This document shows, piece after piece, positions 1 through 12,243 of a stretch of DNA of 64,000 bases. The position numbers were made by a program, and so were the translations under genes. A model generated the notes under the pieces. It searched no databases, had not been told where the DNA came from, and worked only from the letters and a program-made list of their open reading frames with translations. Position 1 is the first letter of the stretch, and each line of letters opens with the position of its first letter. The DNA comes from Pterobdella sp. o SKG-2022 (lineage: Eukaryota; Annelida; Clitellata; Hirudinida; Piscicolidae), in assembly GCA_964035795.1 (NCBI GenBank), contig OZ038323.1, forward strand, positions 432,956 to 496,955. Direction: 5' to 3'.

Positions 1-1098
1 AGTTTTTAGTGACAGTCGGTGTGCATTAGAGGTCTGTTATGTCGCCATTAATATTTTCAATAGTAATTGATGTTATAACAGAAAGTGCTAGAAAAAATTC
101 AATGCATGAAATTTTATATTTATACTTGGTTCTTTTAAGCGACACCATGTCAGGTTTGAGAGAAAATTTCTCAAATGGAAAATTTTTTTTAAGAAGGGTT
201 TGAAAATAAATATTTTAAAAACTAAAGTTATGATGAGTGGTGTAGTAAAGAAAATTCAGAAAAGTAAAGTAGACCCGTGTGGAGTTTGCTGTAAGAAAGT
301 GATGGCTAACTCGCTAATATGCTCTAAATATAATTCCTGGATCCATGCTAAGTGTGCAAAGATTCTAAAAGTGTCTGCAAAACTAGCTAAAGATTTCATA
401 TGTTTGAAATGCAAAAGTAGCACGGACTTCAGCGCACAACCTGTAGAATCTTTATGCGATGGCATTGAGAAAGTGCATGCTTTTCTGTACATAGGAAGTA
501 AAGTAGATTCTATCGGAGATTGCGAGGCGACTGTAACTGCAAGAATGAGCTCAGACTGGGCGAAGTTCAAGAAATGTAATGATATTTTATCCAAGTTTCT
601 CTCTCAAAATCAAAGGACGAGTTTATGCAAGCTGTGTTAGATCAGCAATGCTATTTGAGAGTGAGGTTTGGTGTCTAAGACAAAATGAGTTTGATTTTCT
701 GAAAAGAACAGAAAGAGCGATTTGCAGGGTGAAGTTATCAGCTAGGTTTAAAAGTGAATCTTTAATGCCAGGTTAGGTTTAAAAGAAACTTTAGCTAAAG
801 CTAGCGGTGTGAGATGGTTTGGTCATGTAATGAGGAGGGATGAAGGGAATGTTTTAAGAAAAGCACTCACTTTTGAAATTGATGGTTTAAAAAAGAAGAG
901 CAGGCCGAAAAACAAAATAGTTTCAGAAATTAGTAAAGTTGGCTTGAAAGAGAAAGATGCGTTTGATAGGAAGATATGGAGATTAGGAATATTTAAAATA
1001 ATAGATAATAATATGTCAATCATTTGATCGCCCCAATCCGAGGTTTCAGTTGCGCAATTGATTGGTTTCACAGGGCGTTACTCAATCAATCAATCAAA
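1..1098 (+). mobile_element. LINE fragment A, 3' half (end of reverse transcriptase to 3' tail)
   Basis: Broken plus-strand frames read as the end of a non-LTR reverse transcriptase. About 145-200 gives the segment before the thumb (SDTMSGLRENFSKWK). 200-640 continues with KTKVMMSG and a CGVC...W.H..C...C..C zinc knuckle. 579-776 carries GRVYASCVRSAMLFESEVW, and 809-1027 carries RWFGHVMRRDEG. The reading frame is broken near 620 and near 772, so the copy is dead. It enters the window already inside the RT domain. The tail at 1027-1098 (GATCGCCCC...TTGCGCAATTGATTGG, then an AATC run) also occurs at the end of the minisatellite near 29.36-29.42 kb. A near-identical inverted copy lies at 41.4-42.2 kb. 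Confidence 0.85.
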
Positions 1099-1099
1099 T

Positions 1100-4085
1100 C
1101 CTTTTTTTAGTCCGTTTTCCTTTACCAAAAGTTGGGCTTTTTGAAAGTTCTATCTCCAAGTCGGCCTTTCCATTCAGAGCGATCGAGTGGATCCGCCCAA
1201 TCCATGTCTAGCTTTCTTTTATCATTCAATATGAGCTCATTCCAAGTCTTTTTGGGTCTACCAGGCTTCTAAATCCAACTTTCGCACCTGAGAAATCCAA
1301 CCCACGCTACGCTCTACATGTCCGAACCACCTCATCCTGCTTGTACGAAGAACTACCTCAACATCCCGAATGCCAAGTTTTGAAAGGAGTGAGTGAGAGA
1401 AAACGTTATCATTCGTTTTGATGTTGCATATCCAGCGAATCATGGCAAGGTCATTTCGTCTAAGGCGGTTCAATGTGGAAACTTTTACAGGCCATGTTTC
1501 AGCAGCATCTAACATAACTCTTTTGACGCAGGTTAAATAGACACGGCCTCTGGTTAATAATGATAAATGACGATTAGCAAGGAGTGGAAGAAGTTGGCGA
1601 AATTTAGCCCAGGCACACTTACAACGTGTTATTGAAGCAAGCTCACATCCACCACCTGCAGATAACATCTCCAAGATAGCAGAACTCTGGGACAATTTCC
1701 AGTTTTTCGTCACCAATCATTACTTCTTTTAACAATCTCCCATCAACAGGCCATGCTGTACCAAGGCAACGAGCGCATCGGAAGTTAAGGTCCGAAGTTA
1801 GAGATTCTTTTATGCCGCTGCATTTCTTGTGTACCTATTGCTTGCAGCCTCTACACTGAATAGCATTTCTACCCACACCTGTTTGGCATACACCACAAGG
1901 ATACTTCCCAGATTTTCTCAGCACTTCAAAGTTTGAACCAGAAACCATTAGCTTTGTTTTATCCATATTCACGCTCAACCCCTTTTTATTCATCTCCGAT
2001 CTCCATTTTCTCAACTTCACTAATAGTTCATCCATGAACATGAGCACTTACCACTAAGTCGTCAGCATACAAGATCTCCCAAGGGCAACCTGTACGAAAC
2101 TCCATAAATAAAGCTTCCAGCACAACAAAAAGTAATGGACTAAGAACAGAACCTTCATGAACACCTACCCGAACATCAAACGAGCTGCTATACTTCTCAC
2201 CAACTCTCACCCTACTTCTCACTTCCTTGTACATGGATTGTACAATTCTCAAACCATTCATCAATTTTCAATTTTCGCATACTCCACCAAATCACTTCTC
2301 GTGGCACTCTGTCTAAGGCTTTCTCCAGATCAATGAATGCTATCAGCAACCAGATGCTTTTTCTGTAACTGACGGAGGATAAATATGGCATCAGTTGTAC
2401 CCCGACCTTGCATAAAACCATATTACATATCATTAATCACCACTCTCTGTCTGATAAGACCCTTCAATACGCGCTCCAAAATCTTCATAGTCTGATCAAT
2501 TAGCTTCAAACCCCTATAGTTAGACCTGTTTAAAGCATCACTTTTACTCTTATATACACTGACTATGTGACTTTCCTGCCACTCAGACGGTATACGGTTC
2601 TCAAAGATGATGTCTTCAATGAGATTTCGAATCATACTAGCACCACTTGGACCTGCGGCCTTGAGCATCTCAGCAACAATACCTGAAGAACCCGCTGCTT
2701 TCCCAAGGCTCATCTTATGAATGGCCTTTCTACTCATTGCTGTAGTGATAGGTTTGCTGGGACCTTCCACGGGATAGACTTCGGACAAACCACCTGGATT
2801 ACATGAAAACTCCACATTGAGAAGGTGCATATAATGCTCTCTCCATGCTTCTTTTTTTGGAATCAACATCCAGGAACATTTGGCCATTATTATTTCTCAC
2901 TGGTTTATCCCCAACGACGTCCTGGTTCTCTTGCCGCATTTGCTTAGCCAGTCGATATATCTAAACAGATCTGGGATTAATTTGTTTGAACGCAATCTTT
3001 TCAGCATCAGTTTTGGCTATGTGTACAGCGAGGTTGGATGCACATTTAGCAGCCTGATAAGCATGTCTGTCTCCTCCTGCTTTCCATACTTTGAAACATT
3101 TGCGTTTGTGGGACACAGCTTGCTGCACCTTGTCATTCCACCACCTAGTCTGTCTCTTCCAGGTATGTTTTGCGGAGACTTCACAAACCTGTTTTGTAGC
3201 ATTAATCAAATTGTTTTTCAGGTACTTCCAACGCTCATCCAAAGTTTTACCAGTTTCATTTTCTTGGATTAATGCATTGAAAACATTAGAAAATTCAACT
3301 TGATTTCTAAAGTCTTAGTTTCCAGACTTATGTACGAAGAACAAACCTTTTTTAGGGTGAGAATGAGTGCAAATCTTGAAGTCACTGACCATCAGTCTAT
3401 GCCTTGTTGCACACTCTTCCCCAACAATGACTTTCACGTTAGAGACCATTTTTCTAAAATTTCTCTCATACAATATGTAGTCAATTCGGGTTTTACAAGC
3501 TCCTGACTGGTATGTAACCAGATGTTCAAATTTCTTGAACCAGGAGTTACCAACAACCAGCTCATTGGCAACAGGAAATTCCAGCAGTCTTTCACCTTCA
3601 TGGTTTCTTTTTCCCAAAGCCTGTCCACCATGCACATCCTCAAAGCAGTAGAGTGTGATTCTATATGGCCATTCCAGTCTCCACTTATGATTAGCTGTTC
3701 CGAAGATGAAACTCTAGCTATGGTGGATCGAAGCGCATAATAGAATTGATCTTTTACACTCTCACTAAGGTTAGCTTGAGGTGCATAAACACTCACAAAA
3801 ACAAACACAACTGATCCAACCACCATTCGAATGAGAATGATTCTATCTGAAACTTTAATCACTTCAAACACTTCCTCCCATCACTTCTCAGCCAGTAGTA
3901 TTCTTACACCACAAGTGCCCTCATCATTCCCACAACCAAAATACTTATATCGAGAGTCTCTGCCTGCAATAAGTTTAAGGTTGGTCTTTCAACGAGTCTC
4001 TTGTAAACAACACAGATCGACTCTTCTCCTCGACATGGTTTCCACCACTTCAGAAGCCTTCCCTCTCATCGAACCACCATTCAAA
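1100..4085 (-). mobile_element. LINE B, nearly full-length, inactivated
   Basis: Read on the minus strand, this is a decayed non-LTR retrotransposon. From the 5' side near 4085 it has an AP-endonuclease start (SRRRVDLCCLQETR), then SVYAPQANLSE and ISGDWNGHI (3871-3434), then TRIDYILYERNFRK with the catalytic-His region (3635-3315). The linker is at 3242-2961. The RT domain runs 2887-2028 with SNYRGLKLIDQTMKILERVL, FIDLEKALDRVP, EGSVLSPLLF and YADDLVV. A KYPCGVC zinc knuckle follows at about 1900, and the C-terminal GRVYLTCVKRVMLDAAETW and RMRWFGHVE (1716-1258). Stops and frameshifts separate all the parts. Its 3' end meets the 3' end of LINE A tail-to-tail at about 1100. Confidence 0.88.
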
Positions 4086-4484
4086 GATCCAACTCAAAAA
4101 GGACTTTCATTAATTGTGTGGCAATTTTTCTTGAAGAATGCCCTTTCTTTCGACCCCTCTTTTTCAGATTTTTCTTCTTTTTTTGGCTGGACCTGCAATT
4201 ATTTTTAAAACTATTACTGTTATTGATATATTTATTTAACCTATTACTATTATATATATTATTTCTAATGTTTAAATAAAAAACTCGGCGTTTCACTCGA
4301 CGCGAGGGAGGATTAGTATTATGGGATAAGCTTAACAAAAAATCTCTAGAGTATGACATTTTTTCATGTAAAAAGTATTTCGAAATAAATATAAGTTAAT
4401 TAGATAAATACTACAGTTTTTTTGAAATATCGCTAACGTATAAACTTATTTTCTATTCAAACTTTCATTTAAAAAAAAAAACAG
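4086..4484. other. No gene seen; junction between LINE B and LINE C
   Basis: AT-rich sequence, including the lysine/asparagine-rich frame 4359-4081 on the minus strand, which has no recognisable domain. It may be the 5' leader of LINE B. A poly(A)-like run near 4472-4482 sits at the 3' side of LINE C. Confidence 0.4.
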
Positions 4485-7260
4485 TTAAGAATATTGTCGA
4501 TTGCCAATAAGTTTTTTCCATTGTTTCTTGTCAGTGGCAGTTGTTCTTATTTTTTGCAAATCTTCCAGGTTATTAAAATTAATATAGAGAGATTTGAGGT
4601 CATTTTGTAGAACGGACACTGTTGTAGTTTTTGGTCGGCCTCGGGTTGTTTTGTTTGGAGCTTGGAAGTATGCATCCATTGATGTTTGCGCAGGCGAGTC
4701 TAAACTCAGTCTTAGTATGTGTTCTAGTAAGGTAAGTCTTCTGTTTCTTATTTTGGAGCTGAGTTTTATTTGGCTAGTTTTGCAATACAGTTCTTCATTA
4801 GGGATTTTTTCTGGCCAAAAAACGTCTATGACCCTTCGAAGAAGACGTCGGTGGAAAGCGTCTATCTTCTCTTCGCTAGTTTTCGTCAATGACCACGTGC
4901 CACAGTTGTAAAGCAATATGGGGAGAATATATGCGTTGAAAATTCTCAGTTTTTTGTTTTGGCTAATTTTGTTTTTTGCCACAGTATCCACAGTTTATTC
5001 ATAGCAACTTGAGTTAGGGCTTTTCTGTGGGAAATTTCTTTATCCATTGATAGGTATGTTCCTAGTTTTTTTGTTTTTATATTATCGAGGCTGGTAGGTG
5101 TTAGTGTGGTTATTTCTGTTTACTTTGAGGTTGTATTTTGCCATTTGTTTCGAAATTTCTATTATATCTAGGGGTTTCTCATTTACGAAATCTATGTCGT
5201 CTGCATAAATCAGTTCTTTTCCACCTAGTTGGTCTGGGAGTCGAGATATTGCTTCTTTTAGATATATACAGAACAGTATAGGGCTCAGGCTTTCTCTTTG
5301 TGGTGCACCTATTGTTGTCTCGAAAGGATTTGATTTATTGTTTCGGGTTTTGATTGTAAGGGTCGTGTTTGAAAGGAGGTATGTTATTAGTGTGATGTCG
5401 TCTGCCTGGAGGAATTTTGAACAGGTTTCTATGAGTAAGTTGCGTTGAATGGTGTCGAAAGCGGCGGAGATATCTATAATTGTTATCATGCTATTTTTTA
5501 TCGTTTTACACACGGTAGCCATATTGAAGCAATGGGCCCAAATGATGTCAGCGGTAGATCTACTTTTTTTGAACGCCGATTGCGTGGGGCCGATAAACTC
5601 TTCTACAGCTTTTTGTATTCTATTGAGGGCGATGAGAAATAAGATTTTTCTTAATACCGGAACAATGCAGATTGGTCTTAGGTTTTCGGGTTTTGTGTGG
5701 TTTGGGAATGGGTGTAAGAATGGCAGAGTTAATACCGATGTCTTTTCCCAATGAAATGGCTTGATTTAACTCATCGGTTATTATTTTAGTTATACTCTTG
5801 TCAGCATATTTTACAAGTTCAGCAGTAATACCTTAATTGCATTAGCATTTTCCATTTTTAAGTTTTTTTTTTTATTGCATTTTGAACTTCTTCAATATTT
5901 ATTATTTTATCGAAAGTTTTTGGAGGGGTTAGTTGTATTGGATGGATGGCTGAGACATCTGGACATAACTTCTTGAAGTGATTTTCAATGTCTTCTATTT
6001 GATTTGTTAATTTGCGAAAGTTTTTTATTTTAAAAAGTTTGACAGCTTGAAAAATTTTCATGTTATTAGAGCATCCTTCAATTTTCAGTAGTTGTCTGTC
6101 TAGCCACTTATCATAATGTATTTTGGCTTTGCATTTAAGCTGCCTTATTTGTTGATTTCTCAATTGTTTCAGCTTTTCATATTCTGTTTTATTTTTTATT
6201 TTTATTCTCTATAGCCAAATGTCTTTTTGTTTTCTAGACAGTTCTGCTAGTTCTGGGTGATTGCTCCATGGCTTGAGATTATTTTTGCTTTTATTTGGAA
6301 ATGTTTTTTCTGCTATTTCTTTCAAGCTTTTTAGCATACTTTTGGTGGATGGAAAATGTATCTTATTCAAGAGTTGTTGTGTTTTGAGTTTGTAATCAAG
6401 CTGGTGCTCTTGATTATCCATTTCTAAGATTATTTTTTTGTTTTAATTTGATTTTGAATGTATTTGGTAAGGTTTAGTGTTTAGAAAAGCTGTTTTGACT
6501 AGTCTATGCTCAGAGAGGGTTTGCATGCGATTGTGAGATTTTGCTGAAACTATTCTCCATTTGTGTTTGGCTGGTATGATTATATAGTCAATTGTGTTGA
6601 AGATTGGGATAAGTTTATTGCCTATTTTCTTTGTGCCTTCCCGGGTTTTTATGCTCTTTGCTTTTTGTTTGAAGCAAGTGTTTGTAGCTATGAGGTTTTT
6701 TGTTGATAGGAGTTTATAGAAGAATGTTCCATTGTTTTTTTGCCTTCCTCTTCCAAAGTTGTCTGTTTCCATATTTTTTTTGTTTCCAAGTTTAGCATTG
6801 AAGTCACCTAAGATAATGAGTGTAGTGTTTTTAGGTTGTTTGTCTATTGTGGATTGGAGCTCTTCTATGAATGTGATCTCTTAATTTTCATCTGCTAGAG
6901 CTTTCACTTGAGTTGGTCCATACACGCCAACAATAGAAAAGGTTTCTTTATTTATTCTCACAATGACACTCATTACTCTGTCTGATATCAAATCTGTTTT
7001 GATGATTTCAGTTGTGTTTTTGTAGACTAACCAAACCCATAGTGCTTATTTGTTGGTTTAAATGATAGAAGATTGTTGTTTTCTCGTTTTAGAGAGAGTT
7101 CATTTGTTATTTTGGCTTCTTGCAAAAGTAGAAAATCGAGCTTGTATTTTGCGAGGTCTTGCATTAGTGATTCTTGTTTGGTGGATGATGTAAGACCTCG
7201 CGTTTTGAAAGTTCCGAAGCAGGTGGTGTATTCAAACATTTTCGGTCTTTTATTTTGCTT
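4485..7260 (-). mobile_element. LINE C, nearly full-length, inactivated
   Basis: Minus-strand remnant of a second LINE family. The endonuclease starts near 7239 (FGTFKTRGL, LDFLLLQEAKI) and continues to 6443, with the target-binding block IPIFNTIDYIIIPAKHKWRI and SEHRLV. A linker lies at 6421-5858. RT motifs lie at 5522-5082: IIDISAAFDTIQRNLL, GAPQRESLSPILFCIYL and YADDIDFV. The C-terminal block at 4991-4485 has AYILPILLYNCGTWSLTK, IPNEELYCKT, RNRRLTLLEHILR and TRGRPKTT. Frames are interrupted by stops, and the RT N-terminal part is poorly kept. The C-terminal motifs resemble those of LINE D but the sequences differ widely, so this is a separate family. Confidence 0.85.
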
Positions 7261-7490
7261 TGTTTTTTTTCGACCGTATTAGCAATATAAACTTATGATC
7301 GAAAAAAAATTTCGAAAACTTGAAAAAGTTAAGCTAAAGTTTTTATAATAAAATTCTAAAATAATTTTGATAAAAATAAAAAACAGGCCGTGTCCAGAAA
7401 GCAGTAAAAATAACTTTTTGAAATTCAAATTTCGCAAACAGCCGAACATGTCGGTTGCTAACCAAAGACTCCATGTGGACTACTAATTTT

Positions 7491-7564
7491 CGGCCCACGG
7501 GGGTTCGAACCCGTTATCTTTAGATAATTAGTCTAATGCTCCACCACTGAGCTATAGGGGTCGA
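7491..7564 (-). mobile_element. tRNA-like SINE head
   Basis: On the minus strand this reads as a tRNA-like unit. It has an A box (TAGCTCAGTGGTGGAGCA), an anticodon arm TTAGA-CTAATTA-TCTAA that would give anticodon AAT, and a B box in GGGTTCGAACCCCCG. The acceptor stem is imperfect. The same head, more decayed, forms the 5' part of the SINE at 31.06-31.24 kb and the sequence after it (GCCGAAAATTAG) matches that SINE. A truncated SINE is therefore more likely than a working tRNA-Ile gene. Confidence 0.65.
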
Positions 7565-7574
7565 CCATCTATAA

Positions 7575-7675
7575 AATTGCAGGAAATCTTTTGTAAATGG
7601 AGTATATCTGGCCACCCTTAGTATAGTGGGGATCAAACCAGATTTAAAATCTAGTGCCTATCTAGCTACCTCGAC
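7575..7675 (+). repeat. Dispersed repeat, copy 1
   Basis: Contains TTTTGTAAATGGAGTATATC, TGGCCACCCTTAGTATAGT and AAACCAGATTTAAAATCT. The reverse complement of 41318-41415 carries nearly the same sequence (estimated by eye at 80-90% identity). In both places it abuts retroelement sequence. It may be part of the body of a SINE. Confidence 0.6.
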
Positions 7676-7915
7676 TTGTCAACTTTATGACTCACGTTTT
7701 ACCATCTTTGGTGTTTGAGGCTCTTTCTCACCAGATGAAACATCTCAAAACAATACTTCAGACAACAACATTTCCAGCACATCTGAGAGACAACTGAGTC
7801 TCCTTCGGAGTCTTTTGTGCCCTTCAAACTTGTCTGCCACAAACTTTTTCTGAAATTTCCATAGTAACCAATTATGTGACACTCAGCTGATTTTAATTAT
7901 CAATTAAATTAAATA
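7676..7915. other. No supported gene
   Basis: A minus-strand frame at about 7850-7740 reads VADKFEGHKRLRRRL before a stop. This faintly recalls the FEG...R.RHRLV signature of BolA proteins, but the key His and the rest of the domain are missing, so no call is made. Confidence 0.3.
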
Positions 7916-8010
7916 TCAGGTGTAATCCCCGACGATGAATTTGGCTTCCAGTTGAGGGACATTTTTGGGCACAACTCGCACGTCTTCAGAAAATACCGTC
8001 GGATGATGTA
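7916..8010 (-). CDS. Possible terminal exon of an unrecognised gene
   Basis: On the minus strand a CAG acceptor at about 8011 opens a 31-codon frame that ends in TGA at 7916. It reads PTVFSEDVRVVPKNV then PQLEAKFIVGDYT. The composition looks like real coding sequence and unlike the LINE frames around it. It is too short to identify, and no partner exon was found; LINE D occupies the upstream side. Confidence 0.22.
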
Positions 8011-8216
8011 CTGGATGCCGAAGTTCAAGTCACTTATGCTACAATCAAAAAATTTATATATCATATTACGTAGTAGGCCTTCAAAATCGTTGATACTCAA
8101 ATCGCCTTAAAAAATTGAAAAGCTTGTAGATTTAAAAAAAATGTTAATTGTTATATGTATTCGCGAAAAAATTGTTTATCAGTTATTATTTTATTGAAAC
8201 TATCAATATTACTTAC

Positions 8217-11200
8217 TTACTTAAGCCGACTTTTTAGTCGAGCCAAAGTGATGAAGCTTCTCCATGATTCCCTGTCCAGCATTGCGTTCTCAATTTCTTT
8301 AGTACTTTCTAGGTCGGTGTCTCTCGCCAGAGTGTCAACATAATTTATTGCTTTTCTTCCTCTTTTTGGGTTTCTTGTTAAAGGTTGCCACAGAACAAGT
8401 TTCGAGGCTATCTCTTTTCGGTGCCGAACACAGTGACCGGCAAGTCTCAGTCTACGCTCTCTAATCTTACAGCTTAATTTTGGCGGATCACCGTACAGTT
8501 CTTCATTTGTCACGTGTTGTTTCCAAGATATGTTTAGTGCCCTTGTAAGCATTCTGGTATAAGCTCTATTTAGTGATTTAGTTAAAGCAGAAGTAAGAGT
8601 CCACGTTTCAGAGTTATAGAGCAGCAATGATTGGACCGTCACCAGAAATAACCTGATTTTTATTTCTCTGCTCATTGATGACTTCCAGATTTTTTTTGAG
8701 TTTGTGACAAGCCATCCATGCCTGCGCCTTCCTAGCTTTCACATCGTGATGACAGCATTTCATCCAACCACCTAAGTACTTGAAATTGTCAACTTCTTCG
8801 ATGAAACCATCACTGATAGATTTGATGTCATTGATACTATCCTCGTTAAACCTCATCATTTTGGTCTTTTTGGCATTGCAGTATAACCCATTTTTTGCAG
8901 CTTCGGATTCAACTCGGCTTAGGAGCTTTTTGGCCTGAGCTATTTCGTGATATATGAGGGCGATATCGTCAGAATAATCGAGATCAGTTATTACTTCCGC
9001 TGGATATCGACGACTTCTTTTTGGATTAAGAATGAAGCCAAGTTCTTCTTTACCATCAATGGCCATCCTCATAAGGTAGTCAATAACAATGGTGAAAAGA
9101 TATGGGACCAGTGTGTCCCTTTGAAGAACACCTAAAATTTCAAAATATTCAGTTTCACCATCAGAAGAGAGTACCTTAGCTCTTGTTCCCTCGTATAGTT
9201 TTTGTATGGCATTGACAAGTTCATTTGGAATTCCATATGCTTTGAGGATTTGCATCATTTTTGCTCTGTGAACGCTATCATATGCTTTACTGAAATCCAC
9301 AAAAACTATGGTTGCAGGGACATTATTTTTTTTTGCTTCTTCAATTATTCTTCGAAGTGCTAGAATGTGAGCTGTGGTATTTCTTTTGGGTCGAAATCCA
9401 TTTTGGTTGTTTCTGAGTCGTGGGTCTAGTTGAGGTTGAATTCGATTTAGTATAAGCTTGTTCACTACTTTCGACATCATAGCTGACAGACCAATTCCTC
9501 TATAGTTTGATGCATTACTGAGGTCCCCGTCTTTTGGTAGAGGTAGAATGTTGATGTCAGACCATTGTTGGGGCTTATGACCGTCTAAAAGAAGTGAGTT
9601 AGCATATTCTAAAACGATGTCGTCTATATTGCAGTATTTCAATAGTTCGTTTGGAATACCGTCTTCACCAGAAACTTTTCCAAGCTTTAGATATTTTTTC
9701 ACTGCAAGATATTCTTTATTGGTGAAAGGCCCAGTTTCTATCTGTAAATCTTCAAATATTGTTTGAACCTGGGCACCACAATCATCTGATATTGTAGGTT
9801 CCTTACCCAGTAAATGGCTGAAATGACCACCAGCTTCTGATCCTTTAACCTTTGTTCTTGCCTTTGAGAATGCCTTTTTTGGAGCTTCTACGACTACTTA
9901 CATCATTTATGAGATTCCAGCACTTGGAGCATTGACCACGTTTGGCTGCTGTTTCAATTTATGTAATTTTCTGTGCCAATTGTTCTTCGCATAGGTTGTT
10001 GTAAATTCTATAAAGTTTCGCTTTCTCTGATTGGAGGTTTTCACTGTTAGTTTCATTTGCCTCTCTTTGATATAAATCAAACGCTTTTTGAACTTTATAT
10101 CTTTGTTCAATAACCTTTTCATTATTTGCGAAGTTTGTCTTGTTTTTGTGTTCTCTTGTTTAAAGAAGTAAGTGAGCAGTTTCATTGTTTGCTTTTATTA
10201 GCTTATCATATTTTTCCGTGATATCTTCACCCTCAATACATAGTTCAGCGTATCTATTTCTTATCTGAATCGTATATTGATGTTGCAACTCTTCATTGTT
10301 GCTGAACGCTGACCAGTTGTATAATTTTTTTTGTGCCGGTGTTTTGACTTTTCTAAGACTAAGTTTCAATCAAGCAGAAATGACTCGATGGTCGGAACCG
10401 ATGCTCGCAAAGGAACTGTACGCCTCTAAATTCTTGATCGAATTCTTCCACTTTTTGTTAATGAGAATGTAATCGAGTTGCGATTTTGTTCCTCCCATAT
10501 CTGATAGGTAAGTCCATAGTTTTCCGGACTTTTTTTGAAAATAGGTGTTTGCTATCATGAAATGGCTTTTTTGAGATAAGTTAATAAGAATTGCTCCATT
10601 ACGATTCGTTTTTTGGTGATATGTGTATTTTGCTGCTTCATTTCCAATGTGAGCGTTGCAATCACCGATTACCAGAACAATGTTGTGATTGGGGCATTCT
10701 TTGATGGAGTCACTCAGCAAGCTGTAATGCTTATCTGCTTCATTGTTGCCCTCCACAGGAGAATAATGAACTAGGAGAGTAGTTGCAGGATTTCCAGTGA
10801 AGTCTACTCTGAGGATTCTAAGGCTGGTAGCATTAATATTTGTAATGCAATCCTTCAACTTATTGTTCATCATGAGTCCAACCCTGCCATTTGGCACATT
10901 TTGGTCATTTTGCTATGCACTTGAGGTCATGAGTAGATATACATTAACCCCTTTGGGTTGATGGAATCGCTATGCATAATCTTGTGATCAGCCAGTCCAA
11001 TTATTTCCACACCGTTAGCTTTCATCAAATGGGACAGTTCTGCCTGTTTAGCCTGACTGCGCAATGTTCTCACGTTCTGAAACGCAACGATTAAGCTTTT
11101 GCGACAGTCTAATGTTTGGCGAATTGTTCTGCATTTACCATCAGATGTACTCTTTTCAGAAGGATTTGAGAGCATATCGTCATTCGAGTTCAGTAATGAA

Positions 11201-11580
11201 CATGCTTGTACAGAAGCAGGTTTTGAGTTAGGGACTTCAACCCTAGTACTGCGGTCATTCTTCATCATTTGGTTTTTCAGTGGCTATACTAACTAGTGCT
11301 CGCCACGATTACTAGCAGGTGCTTTTATCTTCAGAGTAGCACATCTCGAAGTTTCTGTTCTTCCATGAACTGCTTGCGAAACAACAAGAAGGAAATGTCT
11401 TCAGCTTGCCGTAGACTTTCCACAGACGCAGAGGCGGAAGCAGGAAAGTTTTTCACCATTGCCCTATGTTAGCCGGGTCGCAGCCTTTCACTGCCAGTGT
11501 CGGACCTATCCGCCTTGGGAGGCCCTACCAGGAACATAAGTTTCCGACGGCATAGATCTGACACGAACCCGTTACCTATC
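8217..11580 (-). mobile_element. LINE D, best-preserved LINE in the window
   Basis: Minus-strand element with the longest surviving retroelement frames. The 5' leader lies at about 11580-11270. The endonuclease begins at 11268 (LIVAFQNVRTLRSQAKQAEL, GVEIIGLADHKI) and continues at 10897-10370 (LVIGDCNAHIGNE, QLDYILINKKWKNSI, SIGSDHRVIS). RT is one open frame of 362 residues at 9702-8614, with SGEDGIPNELLKY, SNYRGIGLSAMMSKVVNKLI, FVDFSKAYDSVHR, LQRDTLVPYLF and DLDYSDDIALIY (YSDD in place of the usual YADD). The C-terminal block is at 8675-8217 (LLLYNSETWTLTS, RERRLRLAGHCVRH). Only a few stops break it, so it is younger than its neighbours. Confidence 0.9.
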
Positions 11581-11839
11581 AATATGTCTTTCCAAATACA
11601 CCTTCATTTTTGAGCACTTTTAACAATTACTCGCACACCCCCAAGCACAACATAGCCACACTCTTGGAGGCCTACTGCTCATCTTTCAGTGCTCATACTT
11701 ATTTTTGTTGACTTTCCAACACAAAATGCATCATTAAAAGATTAAAAAAATGAAAGTTTTCCATGCTGAGGTTCTTCTCAATGCAAACCGTCGCTTCAAT
11801 TGATTGAAGACTTACAATATATTATGTTTCACCAAAATT

Positions 11840-11842
<3 letters not shown>
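11581..11842. other. No gene seen
   Basis: Sequence between the LINE D leader and the (CT)n/(AT)n microsatellite. No frame, repeat or RNA structure was recognised. Confidence 0.4.

Positions 11843-11922
<80 letters not shown>
11843..11922. repeat. (CT)n followed by (AT)n microsatellite
   Basis: About 16 CT units run directly into about 24 AT units. It ends 33 bp before a candidate splice acceptor. Confidence 0.97.
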
Positions 11923-11928
<6 letters not shown>

Positions 11929-11955
11929 GAATTAGGAATGCTTCTTCAATGCCAG

Positions 11956-12243
11956 GTACGCCAACCCGTACTACCTACCTCACGACCTTCCAGAGGATCA
12001 GATAACCCTGGCACAAATGATTCTGAAGCGCATGTCTGCCGACCCTAGTAGCACCATTTGTCACTTCCAGGTGATCCATGCATCTAACATAAAGTTGTTT
12101 TGTTTTTAACGGCAACATGATGCTGCATCGTTTTGTTCCCCATGATGACCACCCGCAGACTGAGCATCTGGCAGAATGCCAAGACAAGACCTTCGTGGTA
12201 TCTGCGCAAAGCCCTTCTCAAAGACGCCTTCTCACACAAATAA
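11956..12243 (+). CDS. Putative exons of an unrecognised plus-strand gene
   Basis: After an acceptor-like AATGCCAG, 11956-12070 is open with one leading base plus 38 codons. It reads YANPYYLPHDLPEDQITLAQ then MILKRMSADPSST, and ends at CAG|GTGATC. A second segment, 12175-12243, follows a CAG acceptor in compatible phase. It reads NAKTRPSWYLRKALLKDAF and ends in TAA. Both differ in composition from the surrounding retroelements. I do not recognise the protein. The segments could be upstream parts or an isoform end of the gene at 15444-16089, because they share its strand and the gap holds only repeats. This link is inference. Confidence 0.35.

Noticed and set aside
7491..7564. Functional tRNA-Ile(AAT) gene
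   Set aside because: The acceptor stem is imperfect, and adjoining bases match the SINE body found at 31 kb.
7740..7850. BolA-like remnant (ADKFEGHKRLRRRL)
   Set aside because: Only the FEG and Arg-rich string agree; the conserved His, the second half and splice support are missing.
8614..11268. Cellular AP endonuclease and reverse transcriptase genes
   Set aside because: Endonuclease, RT and C-terminal block occur in LINE order on one strand with stops; this is retrotransposon D.
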